Below the pieces are notes generated by a model that worked only from the letters and a program-made list of their open reading frames with translations, was not told where the DNA came from and made no database searches. A stretch of 64,000 nucleotides of DNA, from assembly GCF_902497625.1 (NCBI RefSeq), contig NZ_CABVGX010000001.1, positions 124,001 through 188,000 on the forward strand, given 5' to 3'. The first letter of the stretch is position 1, and each line of letters begins with the position of its first letter. The stretch comes from Pseudomonas fluorescens (GTDB lineage: Bacteria > Pseudomonadota > Gammaproteobacteria > Pseudomonadales > Pseudomonadaceae). The position numbers were made by a program, and so were the translations under genes. Shown piece after piece: positions 35,778 through 46,179 of the stretch.

Positions 35778-37184
35778 ATGCCCCAGATGACCCGGCAAGA
35801 TCCGTTGATCGAGAATCATACGGTCGACTACGTCCCACTCGCTGAGCGCCACGGGAAGGCCCGCGATCTGTTTACTCTGTGGTTCAGCACCAACATTGCG
35901 CCACTGCCCATCGTTACCGGTGCCATGGTGGTTCAAGTGTTCCACCTGGATCTGCTTTGGGGGCTGTTGGCGATTGCACTTGGGCACATGATCGGCGGGC
36001 TGGTGATTGCACTCGCGTCGGCTCAAGGGCCGCGAATGGGCATCCCGCAAATGGTCCAGAGCCGAGGTCAGTTCGGTCGCTACGGCGCACTGCTGATCGT
36101 GTTCTTTGCCGCACTGATCTACGTCGGTTTCTTCATTTCCAACATAGTGCTGGCTGGCAAATCGATTGTCGGGCTGGCGCCTTCGGTGCCCGTCCCGGCG
36201 AGCATCATCATCGGCGCGCTCAGCGCCACCGCAATCGGGATCATCGGCTACCGCTTCATTCACACGCTCAACCGGATCGGTACCTGGGTGATGGGCAGCG
36301 CCTTGCTCGCCGGTTTCATCTACATCTTCGCCAATGAACTGCCCGCCGATTTTTTCACCCGTGGTGACTTCAACCTGTCCGGCTGGCTCGCGACTGTGTC
36401 GCTGGGGATCATCTGGCAGATCAGCTTCTCGCCTTACGTGTCTGACTACTCGCGTTACCTGCCGGCGGACATCGGCATTGCCAAGCCGTTCTGGGCCACT
36501 TACCTGGGCGCCACGCTGGGCACGATTTTGTCCTTCACCTTCGGCGCGGTCGCCGTGTTGGCCACCCCTGAAGGCACCGAAGCAATGGACGCAGTGAAGC
36601 AATCAACCGGGTGGCTGGGACCGATTCTGATGGTGTTATTCTTGCTCAACATCATCAGCCACAATGCCCTGAACCTGTACGGCGCGGTGCTCTCGATCAT
36701 TACCTCGATCCAGACTTTCGCCAGTCAATGGACGCCGAGCGTCAAGGTGCGCGTCGTGCTCTCGAGTGTGGTGCTGGCGGGTTGCTGCCTGGTCGCGCTG
36801 GGCGCCTCGGCGGATTTCATCTCGCAATTCATCGGGCTGATTCTGGCGTTGCTGCTGGTGCTGGTGCCATGGGCTTCGATCAACCTGATCGATTTTTACC
36901 TGATCAAGCGCGGCAGCTACGACATCGCCTCCATCTTCCGTGCGGACGGCGGGATTTACGGGCGCTTCAATGTGCATGCAATCGTCGCGTATTTCATCGG
37001 GATCATTGTTCAGTTGCCGTTTGCCAATACCTCGTTGTACGTCGGCCCGTACGCCAATCTTGTTGAAGGGGCGGATTTATCCTGGCTGGTGGGATTGGTG
37101 GTGACCTGTCCGTTGTATTACTGCCTGGCGACGCGCGGGCAGGCACAGGTGCGTGAGGCGGCGCGGTTGGGGTATAGCGATTGA
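35778..37184 (+). CDS. NCS1-family permease (cytosine/purine/allantoin type)
   Basis: A 468-residue, 12-helix carrier. The N-terminal family motif ARDLFTLWFSTNIAPLPIVTG and the conserved YVSDYSRYLPADI identify it as nucleobase:cation symporter-1 (CodB-like). Members import cytosine, hypoxanthine, allantoin, hydantoin or pyridoxine-like ring compounds. Lying in a monooxygenase island under the same palindrome, it probably brings in the nitrogen-heterocyclic substrate. The ribosome site is weak (GAG). The 319-bp gap before it carries sites 2 and 3 and no other gene. Confidence 0.85.
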   Translation: MPQMTRQDPLIENHTVDYVPLAERHGKARDLFTLWFSTNIAPLPIVTGAMVVQVFHLDLLWGLLAIALGHMIGGLVIALASAQGPRMGIPQMVQSRGQFGRYGALLIVFFAALIYVGFFISNIVLAGKSIVGLAPSVPVPASIIIGALSATAIGIIGYRFIHTLNRIGTWVMGSALLAGFIYIFANELPADFFTRGDFNLSGWLATVSLGIIWQISFSPYVSDYSRYLPADIGIAKPFWATYLGATLGTILSFTFGAVAVLATPEGTEAMDAVKQSTGWLGPILMVLFLLNIISHNALNLYGAVLSIITSIQTFASQWTPSVKVRVVLSSVVLAGCCLVALGASADFISQFIGLILALLLVLVPWASINLIDFYLIKRGSYDIASIFRADGGIYGRFNVHAIVAYFIGIIVQLPFANTSLYVGPYANLVEGADLSWLVGLVVTCPLYYCLATRGQAQVREAARLGYSD

Positions 37185-37236
37185 GGACTCGTGTTATTTC
37201 TCGTTGCCTGGCCGAAACCCGGCAACGGGGGAGATT

Positions 37237-38385
37237 TCAAGCGTTAGCCGAGTCCATTCTGTAGCCGGCGCCTGGTGCACCCTCATGCAATGCCGACTGG
37301 ATCCTGGCATAGAGGGTGTTCGCTTCAGCGGTGGTGATAGACCGCGAGCAGTCACGCAGTACAACACGTAGAAGCACGTTTTCCTGGCCGGGTAAAAGGC
37401 CGAGGCGTTCGATTGCCTGCACGGGTAAGTCGGACAGCTCCCAACGACCTTTGACCTGCATTTCTTCGATCCAGTCAGCGCAGTCGCCAGCAGCTTGAAG
37501 CATGCGCTCTGTCAGCACTTCCTCGCTTAGTCCGGGTGTGACCGCCAAGGAAATATCACGAGTGATCGAGGGCAGGCGCGATACAGCCTTCCAGGGTTCC
37601 AGATCATGCAGTTGCGCCTGTACACGTGGGTTCTGATCCCGTAGCAGACGAATGTCGGGCATGCCTTTGCGCAACATGGTCAGGCGATCCAGCCCCATGC
37701 CGAGCGCCAGTCCCCCGTGTTGCAACGGATCTATCTGCAACCGATTCAGCAGTGACGCCGCAATGCGTCCGCACTCCAGCACTTCGACGGGATGCCCATC
37801 ATTCAGCACGTTTACCTCGATGCCTCCTTCGGTGTAGTGGTGGGCATTTGGGCTGTGGACCCAAGACCTGCCAGGGATAGCGGATGTCAGGATATCGCTG
37901 ACCAAACGTAACAGGTGCGCGTGCGTCGACAATTCGGGATCACCGAGCACCCAGACATCCATTTGATGCGGTTCTGCGCAGTGCCAGCGATCGCGACTAT
38001 CGCGGCGGAAGGTGATGCCGGGTGCTGCCAGCAATATCATCTCGCCTGGGCGCCGGTTAACCGCAGCGTGCTGGATAGCTGTCGGAATCTGGCTGGTCAT
38101 CTGTGTGCGCAATAACGAATCGTCGTCGACCCAACGGGTGTGTTCACTGCCGAGGGTTATTTCAGCGGGGTCATATCCCAGCAATCCGTAGTTGTCCTGC
38201 GCCGAAACAATCCTCGGCCCGGTGTGGATTGTGGCCTGCGGCCAACCCTTAACGCAGAGCCCGGAGAGTATTTCATTCATCAGAACTCGGATGGAGTGAT
38301 CCGGAGAGCTTTTCTCGGTGAGGTCCTGAAGCATTAGAGCTTCATGGGTGGCAGCCTCTGTGAGGTATTTTTTGTGTGGTTGCAT
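37237..38385 (-). CDS. srmL: free-standing PheRS-like ligase with FDX-ACB domain
   Basis: A 382-residue single-chain relative of phenylalanyl-tRNA synthetase. The class II core (about residues 30-275) shows motif 2 as GITFRRDSRDRWHCAEPHQ, where PheS has a THSPEFHQ-type motif, and motif 3 as LALGMGLDRLTMLRKGMPDIRLL. An FDX-ACB-like anticodon-binding domain spans about residues 285-375 (LPSITRDISLAVTPG). Housekeeping PheS/PheT are separate larger subunits, so this is not that enzyme. I recall the name 'PheS-related mystery ligase SrmL' for such proteins; no function is established. AGAGGA precedes the ATG. It is convergent with the permease and carries no regulon palindrome. Confidence 0.7.
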   Translation of the reverse strand: MQPHKKYLTEAATHEALMLQDLTEKSSPDHSIRVLMNEILSGLCVKGWPQATIHTGPRIVSAQDNYGLLGYDPAEITLGSEHTRWVDDDSLLRTQMTSQIPTAIQHAAVNRRPGEMILLAAPGITFRRDSRDRWHCAEPHQMDVWVLGDPELSTHAHLLRLVSDILTSAIPGRSWVHSPNAHHYTEGGIEVNVLNDGHPVEVLECGRIAASLLNRLQIDPLQHGGLALGMGLDRLTMLRKGMPDIRLLRDQNPRVQAQLHDLEPWKAVSRLPSITRDISLAVTPGLSEEVLTERMLQAAGDCADWIEEMQVKGRWELSDLPVQAIERLGLLPGQENVLLRVVLRDCSRSITTAEANTLYARIQSALHEGAPGAGYRMDSANA

Positions 38386-38658
38386 TGAAGAGTCCTCTAT
38401 AAGTATCAATGGGCTTCGATTGAAGAAATGCCATCGATTAACCTAGCGAGGCTGAAAGGCTGAAAAAAGATAAAACTGAGAAACTCATAATTTTCGGAGT
38501 GTGGCTACAGACTCATCCTACATATATAGCAGGAGGTTTCATTTATCTTAGCCTCAAAGGTTGTCGGCAGAATGGCCGTGCTAGCAAGCGCGAATATTTG
38601 CAAAGCACATTATTTATGCGGTAGATGATCGTGGTTTCGCCCGCAAACCGAACACGTT

Positions 38659-38692
38659 CCCTTGTGGAAGCCGAGCTTGCTCGCGATGGCGG
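38659..38692. repeat. single REP-like hairpin
   Basis: CTTGTGGAAGCCGAGCTTGC and following TCGCGATGGC resemble one arm of the REPIN at 48155-48245. The core CGAGC TT GCTCG is a hairpin. Confidence 0.6.
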
Positions 38693-38817
38693 CATATCGG
38701 GCGATGATGGTTTGAGGTGTATATATTTGTAGCTGCGGTGATGGCTGATGTTGGTTCGGCTTTGCAGCGAGTCGCTAAGAAATGCCTACTCCGTCCGGCC
38801 CCCGGTAATTCAAGTGC

Positions 38818-38862
38818 AAGATCAAAAGATCGCAGCCTCGTTGCACTCGACAGCTCCTACAG
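38818..38862. repeat. single copy of GATCAAAAGATCGCAGCC-type repeat
   Basis: The segment starting AAGATCAAAAGATCGCAGCC and ending GACAGCTCCTACAG matches, in reverse orientation, one arm of the element at 44755-44846. It is an extragenic repeat family of fluorescent pseudomonads. Confidence 0.55.
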
Positions 38863-38964
38863 TGGAGTGGGTGGGCGTTGTGGGGTTGGTGTTCGACTTA
38901 ATAGATCCATTGGCCGGTATGGATACCGGGTTAGCCAACGGATGCACACACTCCTGAAAACAGC

Positions 38965-39004
38965 AAAAAAAAGGGCCACCGCAACCCGACGTTGCGGCGA
39001 CCCC
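38965..39004 (-). terminator. rho-independent terminator of ABC operon
   Basis: On the reverse strand GGGTCGCCGCAAC pairs, with small mismatches, with GTTGCGGTGGCCC and is followed by eight T. It lies about 35 bp after the ATPase stop. Confidence 0.85.
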
Positions 39005-39037
39005 GAGGGTGACGCTTGCATCTCGCACATCAGCCAG

Positions 39038-40192
39038 TCAGTGCGCCCCGGCCGCCTTGTTTAAATCGCTCTCGGCCCACTCGGTATACACACACGCATC
39101 TGCCGTGGCCCAACGCACGAGCACCGGGTCGCCGGTCTTCAACGGCATGCCGGCCGCGGACAGCGCCTTCACCGTCATCGAGGTGCCGCCCGAGGTCATG
39201 ACGGTGCAAGTCTGGCTTTCACCGAGGAACAACACTTCACCCACGATGGCCGAGACTTCGTTCCAGCCCGCAGCCAGCGGCTCCTGGGCGGCCTGGTCAA
39301 CACTTAATGCCAAGGCTTTTTCCGGCCGAACCATCAGCAAGACATCCTGACCGGTCTGCAGCCCCGAGGTCAGACGAATCGACAGCGACTGGTCTTCGAA
39401 GGTCGCGGCGGCATTACCCTGAGCCTTGAGCTTGAGGAAATTCGAGTTGCCCAGGAACGACGCCACAAACGCATTCGGCGGATTCTGGTACAGGTCAAAG
39501 CCGCTGCCCAGGCCGACGATCTTGCCATGGCTGAAAATCGCGATCCGTTGCGACAAACGCATGGCTTCTTCCTGATCGTGGGTCACGTAAACAATGGTGA
39601 TGCCCAGACGTCGATGCAGCTGACGAAGTTCGTCCTGCAGGTCTTCACGCAGTTTTTTATCCAGCGCGCCGAGCGGTTCGTCCATCAGCAGAATGCGTGG
39701 TTCGTAGACCAGCGCTCGCGCGATGGCGACGCGCTGTTGTTGGCCGCCGGACAATTGCGAAGGGCGCCGATGAGCAAACTGCTCAAGCTGGACCAGCTTG
39801 AGCATGGCGTCGACCCGACGTTCGCGCTCGGCGCTGGCCAGTTTGCGAATCGCCAGTGGGAAGGCGATGTTGTCGCGCACCGACAGGTGAGGGAACAGCG
39901 AGTAGCGCTGGAACACCATACCGATGTCGCGCTTGTGCGGTGGCACGTTGACCAGCGACTGGCCGTTGACCAGGATCTCGCCGCTGCTTGGGGTTTCAAA
40001 CCCGGCGAGCATCGACAGGGTGGTGCTTTTGCCCGAACCGCTGGAGCCGAGGAAGGTGAGGAATTCACCGTCCTTGATGTCCAGCGAAATGTCGTCCACG
40101 GCGGCAAAATCACCGTAGTACTTGTTCAGATTGCGCAAACTTACCAAGGGTTTGTCGGTGTGCTGCGCGGGGTCTTTGATGACGGCACTCAT
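39038..40192 (-). CDS. ABC importer ATPase, polyamine (PotA) type
   Basis: A 384-residue ATPase. Walker A GSSGSGKST, signature LSGGQQQRVAIARAL, Walker B ILLMDEPLGALD and H-loop VYVTHDQEEAM are intact, and a TOBE domain fills the last third. This layout is that of spermidine/putrescine and Fe(III)/2-aminoethylphosphonate importers. AGGAG precedes the ATG. It is last of four genes running SBP, permease, permease, ATPase, headed by palindrome site 4. Confidence 0.92.
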   Translation of the reverse strand: MSAVIKDPAQHTDKPLVSLRNLNKYYGDFAAVDDISLDIKDGEFLTFLGSSGSGKSTTLSMLAGFETPSSGEILVNGQSLVNVPPHKRDIGMVFQRYSLFPHLSVRDNIAFPLAIRKLASAERERRVDAMLKLVQLEQFAHRRPSQLSGGQQQRVAIARALVYEPRILLMDEPLGALDKKLREDLQDELRQLHRRLGITIVYVTHDQEEAMRLSQRIAIFSHGKIVGLGSGFDLYQNPPNAFVASFLGNSNFLKLKAQGNAAATFEDQSLSIRLTSGLQTGQDVLLMVRPEKALALSVDQAAQEPLAAGWNEVSAIVGEVLFLGESQTCTVMTSGGTSMTVKALSAAGMPLKTGDPVLVRWATADACVYTEWAESDLNKAAGAH

Positions 40193-40208
40193 ATCGTACT
40201 CCTGGCGC

Positions 40209-41018
40209 TCAAGCGCTGATTGGGTTGCGCCGGCGAACGGCGGCGGCGATGACCATGACCAATACCGAGAGGCCGATCAGCAGCGTCGAGGCGACGGCGA
40301 TCACGGGCGTCAGGTCCTGGCGCAAAGTCGTCCACATTTTTACGGGCAAGGTTTGCAGGGTAGGGCTGGCCATCATCACGCTCAGCACCACCTCGTCCCA
40401 CGAGACCAGAAATGCAAACAGTGCACCTGCAACCATGCCTGGACGAATTGCCGGAAACGTCACCTTGAACACCGCTTGCAAGCGTGAGGCGCCACAGATT
40501 ACCGCGGCATCCTCGATCGATTGATCGAACAGCTTCAGCGAGTTGATGATCGAGATGATGGTGAACGGCAGCGCGACGATGACGTGGCTGACCACAAAGG
40601 CAAACATCGTCCCGGTGTAGCCCAGTTTAAGAAACAGCGCGTACACGGCGACCGCGATGATCACCAGCGGCACGATCATCGGCAGGGTGAACAGGCCGTA
40701 GAGCATTTCCCGGCCGGGAAAGCGCCCCCGCACCAGCGCGAAAGCGGTAGGCAGGCCCAGCGCCACGGCGAAGAACGTGGTCAGCACGGCGACCTTGAGG
40801 CTGGCTATCGCGGCGTTCATCCAGTCCGGATTAGAGAAGAACTGGCCGTACCATTTAAGCGTCCAGCCCGGTGGCGGGAAGACCAGCCACTGCGAAGAAC
40901 CGAACGAAAGCAGCACGATGAAGACGATCGGCAACAGCAGGAACAGGGCGATCAGCCCCGTCGTGAAGTACAGGCCGAAACGCATCCGGGGGCTCATGGC
41001 ATTAGGGGTCAGGAGCAT
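40209..41018 (-). CDS. ABC importer permease, PotC type
   Basis: A 269-residue inner-membrane permease with about six helices and the ATPase-contact EAA motif in EDAAVICGASRLQAVFKVTF. GAGGTAA lies before the ATG, inside the end of the previous gene region; 6 bp separate them. It works as a heterodimer with the next-upstream permease. Confidence 0.9.
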   Translation of the reverse strand: MLLTPNAMSPRMRFGLYFTTGLIALFLLLPIVFIVLLSFGSSQWLVFPPPGWTLKWYGQFFSNPDWMNAAIASLKVAVLTTFFAVALGLPTAFALVRGRFPGREMLYGLFTLPMIVPLVIIAVAVYALFLKLGYTGTMFAFVVSHVIVALPFTIISIINSLKLFDQSIEDAAVICGASRLQAVFKVTFPAIRPGMVAGALFAFLVSWDEVVLSVMMASPTLQTLPVKMWTTLRQDLTPVIAVASTLLIGLSVLVMVIAAAVRRRNPISA

Positions 41019-41024
41019 GACGGC

Positions 41025-41969
41025 TTACCTCGCGTTACTGGCGCCAACCGGAGATTCCGGCTGAAGCTTCAGGTAGAAGTAGAACAGCACCAGCGTGATC
41101 ACGATCAGCAACGCGGCACCAGCGCTCGCCAGCCCCCAGTTGAGGAACGACTGCACCTGCTGAATGATGAACTCGGGCAGCATCATGTTCTGCGCACCAC
41201 CGAGCAAGGCGGGGGTGACGTAGTAACCGAGCGACATCACGAACACCATCAAGCCTCCGGAGAACAGTCCCGGCCGGCACAGTGGCAGGAACACCCGGAA
41301 GAAATTGGTCCACGGGCTGGCACCACAGATCGAGCCTGCTTGCAGGATCATCGGATCGATGGCCTGCATGGTCGCCTGCAAAGGCAGCACGATGAAGGGG
41401 ATCATGATGTAGCTCATGCCGATCACCACGCCGGTCAGGTTGTGCACCATTTCCAGCGGTTGATCGATAATGCCCATCGCCATCAGGGCCTTGTTGATCA
41501 CTCCGGAGGCTTGCAGCAATACCAGCCAGGAGTAGGTGCGAGCGAGAAGGCTGGTCCACATCGACAACAGCACGATGCTGAGGATCCAGCGGCCCCAGCC
41601 GCGCGGCACCAGCGTAATCGCCCAGGCCAGCGGAAAGCCCAGCAGCAGACTGAACAGCGTCACCAGGCCCGCCACCGAAAAGGTATTGAGCAAGACCCGC
41701 GCGTACGCCGAGTTGGCGAACAGTTGTTCATAATTGCCCAGCCCCGGAACGGGCTCGAGCACCCCGCGCAGCAACAGGCCGATCAATGGCGCCAGAAAGA
41801 ACAGGCCGAGGAACAGCAGGGCGGGAATCAGGTTGCTTGCGCCACGCCAGCGTTGGACCAGCGAAGGCGACCGGGCGCTTTCGGCTACCAGACCAGGAAC
41901 CGCCCCGGCAGCGCTTGCGGCGCCCCCGGTCGGCGTGGTCTGACGGGACGTAGTTGCCGTCACTTTCAT
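41025..41969 (-). CDS. ABC importer permease, PotB type
   Basis: A 314-residue permease. About 40 Ala/Thr/Ser-rich cytoplasmic residues precede six helices, and the EAA loop appears as AGSICGASPWTNFFRVFLPL. The ATG is set where it overlaps the stop of the binding protein (ATGA); the longer start at 41990 is inside that gene. Confidence 0.9.
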   Translation of the reverse strand: MKVTATTSRQTTPTGGAASAAGAVPGLVAESARSPSLVQRWRGASNLIPALLFLGLFFLAPLIGLLLRGVLEPVPGLGNYEQLFANSAYARVLLNTFSVAGLVTLFSLLLGFPLAWAITLVPRGWGRWILSIVLLSMWTSLLARTYSWLVLLQASGVINKALMAMGIIDQPLEMVHNLTGVVIGMSYIMIPFIVLPLQATMQAIDPMILQAGSICGASPWTNFFRVFLPLCRPGLFSGGLMVFVMSLGYYVTPALLGGAQNMMLPEFIIQQVQSFLNWGLASAGAALLIVITLVLFYFYLKLQPESPVGASNAR

Positions 41970-42991
41970 TTGACCAGCCATTCGTTCCACCGTGTCGCGA
42001 TGGCCGGACCGTTCTTGGCCCAGTACGCGAAGTCGAGAGTGATTTGGTCCTTGGCGTAAGCGGTCGGAAGATTAGGCGCCAGCACTGAATCGAGGCGGGC
42101 GACACTGTCGACGTTAACCGGGGCGTACGCGGTCAGGTTGGAGAAGTCGGCTTGCCCTTTGGCGCTGCTCGCGTTGGCCAGAAACTTCATTGCGGCTGCT
42201 TTGTTTTTCGAGCCTTTGGGAATGACCAGAATGTCGGCCATGACCAGGTTCTGTTTCCAGCTCACGCCAACCGGGGCTCCGTCCTCTTGCAGCGCGTGGA
42301 TTCGGCCGTTCCAGAACTGGCCCATGCTGACTTCACCCGAGGCGAGCAGCTGCTGCGACTGGGCACCACCGCCCCACCAGACGATGTCTTTCTTGATGGT
42401 GTCGAGTTTTTTGAAGGCGCGGTCCAGGTCCAGCGGATAGAGCTTGTCAGCGGCAACGCCATCGGCCAGCAGCGCCAGTTCGAGTACGCCCGGGCTTGGC
42501 CATTTGTAAAGCGCGCGTTTGCCGGGGTAGGTTTTGCTGTCGAACAGCGCGGACCAGTCTTCAGGCTTCTTGGCGCCGAGCTTGCCCTCGTTGTAGCCGA
42601 GCACGAAGGAGAAAAAGAATGAGCCGACGCCGTGATCGGTGACAAAGCGCGGGTCGATCTTGTCGCGCTGGATCACCGAGAAATCGAGCGGCTCGAGCAG
42701 GCCTTCAGCGGCGGCGCGCAGGGCGAAATCGGCTTCGACATCGACCACGTCCCACTGCACGTTGCCGCTCTCGACCATAGCTTTGAGTTTGCCGTAGTCG
42801 GTTGGGCCGTCCTGCACCACGGTGATGCCGCTGGCTTTGCTGAACGGGTCTGCCCAGGCCTGCTTCTGCGCATCCTGGGTGCTGCCGCCCCAACTGACGA
42901 AGTTCACACTTTCGGCAGCCATCAACGCCTGGCTGGTCACGCTGAGCAGTCCCGCAAAAATAATCGCTGTAGCACGTTTGTTGAACACCAT
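41966..42991 (-). CDS. ABC importer periplasmic binding protein, PotD type
   Basis: A 341-residue protein with a signal peptide (cleavage near ALMAAES) and a type 2 periplasmic binding fold: VNFVSWGGSTQDAQKQAW, GNVQWDVVDVEAD, SFFFSFVLGYNEG. It belongs to the spermidine/putrescine-binding group, which also includes binders of other amines and aminophosphonates. It is the first gene of the importer operon, and the palindrome at 43088-43112 lies about 100 bp upstream. It gives the island a second, high-affinity uptake route. Confidence 0.9.
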   Translation of the reverse strand: MVFNKRATAIIFAGLLSVTSQALMAAESVNFVSWGGSTQDAQKQAWADPFSKASGITVVQDGPTDYGKLKAMVESGNVQWDVVDVEADFALRAAAEGLLEPLDFSVIQRDKIDPRFVTDHGVGSFFFSFVLGYNEGKLGAKKPEDWSALFDSKTYPGKRALYKWPSPGVLELALLADGVAADKLYPLDLDRAFKKLDTIKKDIVWWGGGAQSQQLLASGEVSMGQFWNGRIHALQEDGAPVGVSWKQNLVMADILVIPKGSKNKAAAMKFLANASSAKGQADFSNLTAYAPVNVDSVARLDSVLAPNLPTAYAKDQITLDFAYWAKNGPAIATRWNEWLVK

Positions 42992-43087
42992 TTTTACGCC
43001 CTCATTGTTGTGTTTATGAGCGGGGCTTGGAGTGCCCGCCTATCGGGAGCAGTAGGTCCGTCTGGCCTGTTAGGGTAGTCCGGTCTA

Positions 43088-43112
43088 TGGAATATCATAT
43101 TATGGTATTCCA
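43088..43112. promoter_or_regulatory. regulon palindrome, site 4 (ABC importer)
   Basis: On the reverse strand the site reads TGGAATACCATAATATG, the same as site 3, in the direction of the importer. It continues into a second arm, so TGGAATA and TATTCCA flank the 11 bases between them. Confidence 0.72.
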
Positions 43113-43274
43113 AACTTTGTGCAAGGGTTTCGCTTTACCGGCTATCTGCCAAATCAGGGTTTTCAGTGCTGAAGATTTGGTGAAGAGCCCGTTCTCGAGA
43201 ACAAGGCTTGCTTGCACTGTGGATCCAGAAAGCGCTATCACAGGCAAGCCGTATGCTTGTGGTGCGGCGTGAAC

Positions 43275-44384
43275 TCACCCGGTGAACGGGATGCTCTCCA
43301 CCACTTCCAGGTCGTAGCCCGTCAAGCCCGCATATTTCAGCGGAGGGCCCAGATGGCGCAGTTTGCCGACGCCCAGGTCTTGCAGAATTTGCGCGCCGGT
43401 GCCTACTTCAGAATAGATCCGTGACTGCGAACGGCTGAATTGACGCGGTGGCTGGGTCAGTTGCGGGATTCGTTCCAGCAAGGCCTGCGAGGATTCGTGA
43501 TTGGCGAGAACCACCACCACGCCGCGGCCTTCTTCTGCGACCCGCTGGAGTGCGGCCCACAATGTCCAGTTCGATGGCCCACTGTATTCGGCACCCACCA
43601 GATCGCGCAGTGGATCAATGACATGCACGCGCACCAGCGTCGGTTCATCGCGGCGCAGCTCACCCATCACCATAGCCATGTGGACGCCGCCTTCGATGCG
43701 ATCCTCAAAGGTCACCAGACGAAAGGTGCCATGCACCGTGGGCAAATCGCGCTCGCCAATACGTGCGACGGTGTGCTCGGTGCTCAGGCGATAATGGATC
43801 AGGTCGGCAATAGTGCCGATCTTGATGCCGTGCTTGCGCGCGAAGATTTCCAGGTCGGGGCGGCGGGCCATTGTGCCGTCGTCATTCATCACTTCGACGA
43901 TTACCGAAGCGGGGGTGAATCCTGCCAGACGGGCCAGATCGCAACCCGCCTCGGTGTGTCCGGCACGGGTCAACACGCCACCTTCCTTGGCCCGCAGAGG
44001 GAAGATGTGACCCGGTTGCACGATATCCGCAGGGCCGGCCCCGGTGGCAACAGCGGCCGCCACGGTGCGCGCCCGGTCGGCAGCAGAAATGCCGGTGGTG
44101 ACACCCACCGCCGCTTCGATCGACACGGTGAACGCAGTGCTGAACACGCTGCCATTGCTCGGCACCATCTGTTCCAGGCCAAGACGCTGGCAATGCTCAT
44201 CGGTCAGGGTCAGGCAGATCAAACCGCGCGCCTCGCGGGCCATGAAACTGATGGCTTGCGCACTGCAGCAGTCGGCAGCCAGCAGCAGGTCGCCTTCGTT
44301 TTCTCGATCTTCGTCATCAACGAGCAGGACCATTTTGCCTTGACGATAATCTTCGATTATTTCCTGGATACTGTTGAAGGCCAT
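43275..44384 (-). CDS. ribB: DHBP synthase fused to decayed GTP cyclohydrolase II (RibBX type)
   Basis: A 369-residue riboflavin-pathway protein. The N-terminal domain (about 1-200) is an intact 3,4-dihydroxy-2-butanone-4-phosphate synthase: [33 protein letters not shown]. The C-terminal domain keeps the RibA fold length but lacks its three zinc cysteines (the ECLTGD / RCDCG region reads [17 protein letters not shown]), so cyclohydrolase activity is not expected. The start is MAFNSIQE; a start at 44429 would lie inside the palindrome. An extra RibB here probably raises flavin supply for the FMNH2-dependent enzymes. Confidence 0.88.
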   Translation of the reverse strand: MAFNSIQEIIEDYRQGKMVLLVDDEDRENEGDLLLAADCCSAQAISFMAREARGLICLTLTDEHCQRLGLEQMVPSNGSVFSTAFTVSIEAAVGVTTGISAADRARTVAAAVATGAGPADIVQPGHIFPLRAKEGGVLTRAGHTEAGCDLARLAGFTPASVIVEVMNDDGTMARRPDLEIFARKHGIKIGTIADLIHYRLSTEHTVARIGERDLPTVHGTFRLVTFEDRIEGGVHMAMVMGELRRDEPTLVRVHVIDPLRDLVGAEYSGPSNWTLWAALQRVAEEGRGVVVVLANHESSQALLERIPQLTQPPRQFSRSQSRIYSEVGTGAQILQDLGVGKLRHLGPPLKYAGLTGYDLEVVESIPFTG

Positions 44385-44418
44385 GTGCGGATTCTCAGTG
44401 TGTGACGGGGATATTATG

Positions 44419-44434
44419 TGGTATACCATAATAC
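44419..44434. promoter_or_regulatory. regulon palindrome, site 5 (ribB / DUF1330, divergent)
   Basis: TGGTATACCATAATAC sits in the 71-bp gap between the divergent ribB and DUF1330 genes, 35 bp from the ribB start and 22 bp before the DUF1330 start. CATAAT could serve DUF1330. One protein here could control both directions. Confidence 0.75.
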
Positions 44435-44455
44435 AAAAATAACCGAGAGGTCACT

Positions 44456-44752
44456 ATGAAGGCGTACTGGATTGCTCATGTCGATGTTGCGGATGCCGAT
44501 CAATACAGCCAATACACGCAACGGGCGCCTGCTGCTTTTGCGTTGTACGGCGGACGGATGTTGGCTCGGGGCGGGCGCAGCGAGGCGATGGAAGGCCGGC
44601 CGACGCCGCAGCGTAGCGTGGTCATCGAGTTCGATTCGTACGAGCAGGCTGTGGCGTGCTATCGGTCAGAGGAATATCAGGAGGCGCGGGGGTATCGCGA
44701 AGGTGTAGCGCGGGCCGAGGTGATCATCGTCGAAGGAATTGCCCCGGCGTAA
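44456..44752 (+). CDS. DUF1330 family protein
   Basis: A 98-residue alpha/beta-barrel (dimeric ferredoxin-like) protein: MKAYWIAHVDVADADQYSQY and RSVVIEFDSYEQAVACYRSEEYQEAR are the DUF1330 signature. No enzymatic role is established for the family; many occur in catabolic operons and may be small isomerases or lyases. GAGAGG precedes the ATG. It is divergent from ribB under shared site 5 and is followed by a REPIN. Confidence 0.8.
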   Translation: MKAYWIAHVDVADADQYSQYTQRAPAAFALYGGRMLARGGRSEAMEGRPTPQRSVVIEFDSYEQAVACYRSEEYQEARGYREGVARAEVIIVEGIAPA

Positions 44753-44754
44753 CC

Positions 44755-44846
44755 CTGTAGAAGCTGCCGCAGGCTGCGATCTTTTGATCCTGGGCATACT
44801 GAAAGCTGCTGGAGGTCAAGCGAAGATCGCAACCTGCGGCAGCTCC
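44755..44846. repeat. REPIN, GAAGCTGCCGCAGGCTGCGATC family
   Basis: A left arm starting CTGTAGAAGCTGCCGCAGGC and a right arm ending AACCTGCGGCAGCTCC are inverted copies separated by about 30 bp. It fills the gap between the convergent DUF1330 and Nudix genes. A single-arm relative is at 38818-38862. Confidence 0.75.
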
Positions 44847-44860
44847 GGGGGGCGTTGCTG

Positions 44861-46179
<1,319 letters not shown>

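Larger units (their letters stand above)
38386..39037. other. 652-bp intergenic gap with REP-like elements
   Basis: The part next to the ligase (38386-38640) is clearly AT-richer than its surroundings and holds no convincing gene. Further right are a single REP-like hairpin (38659-38692), a copy of a second repeat family (38818-38862) and the terminator of the ABC operon (38965-39004). The low GC may mark the promoter region of the ligase gene or recent insertion. Confidence 0.55.

Noticed and set aside
37203..37227. Hairpin CGTTGCC / GGCAACG between permease and ligase as a terminator
   Set aside because: The loop is long and there is no T-run on either strand.
38541..38624. 27-codon frame from ATT after a strong AGGAGG
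   Set aside because: ATT starts are very rare and no product is recognisable; kept as a low-interest observation only.
40521..42059. 512-codon forward frame across the two ABC permeases
   Set aside because: Highly charged shadow of hydrophobic genes; the permease reading has EAA motifs and proper overlaps.
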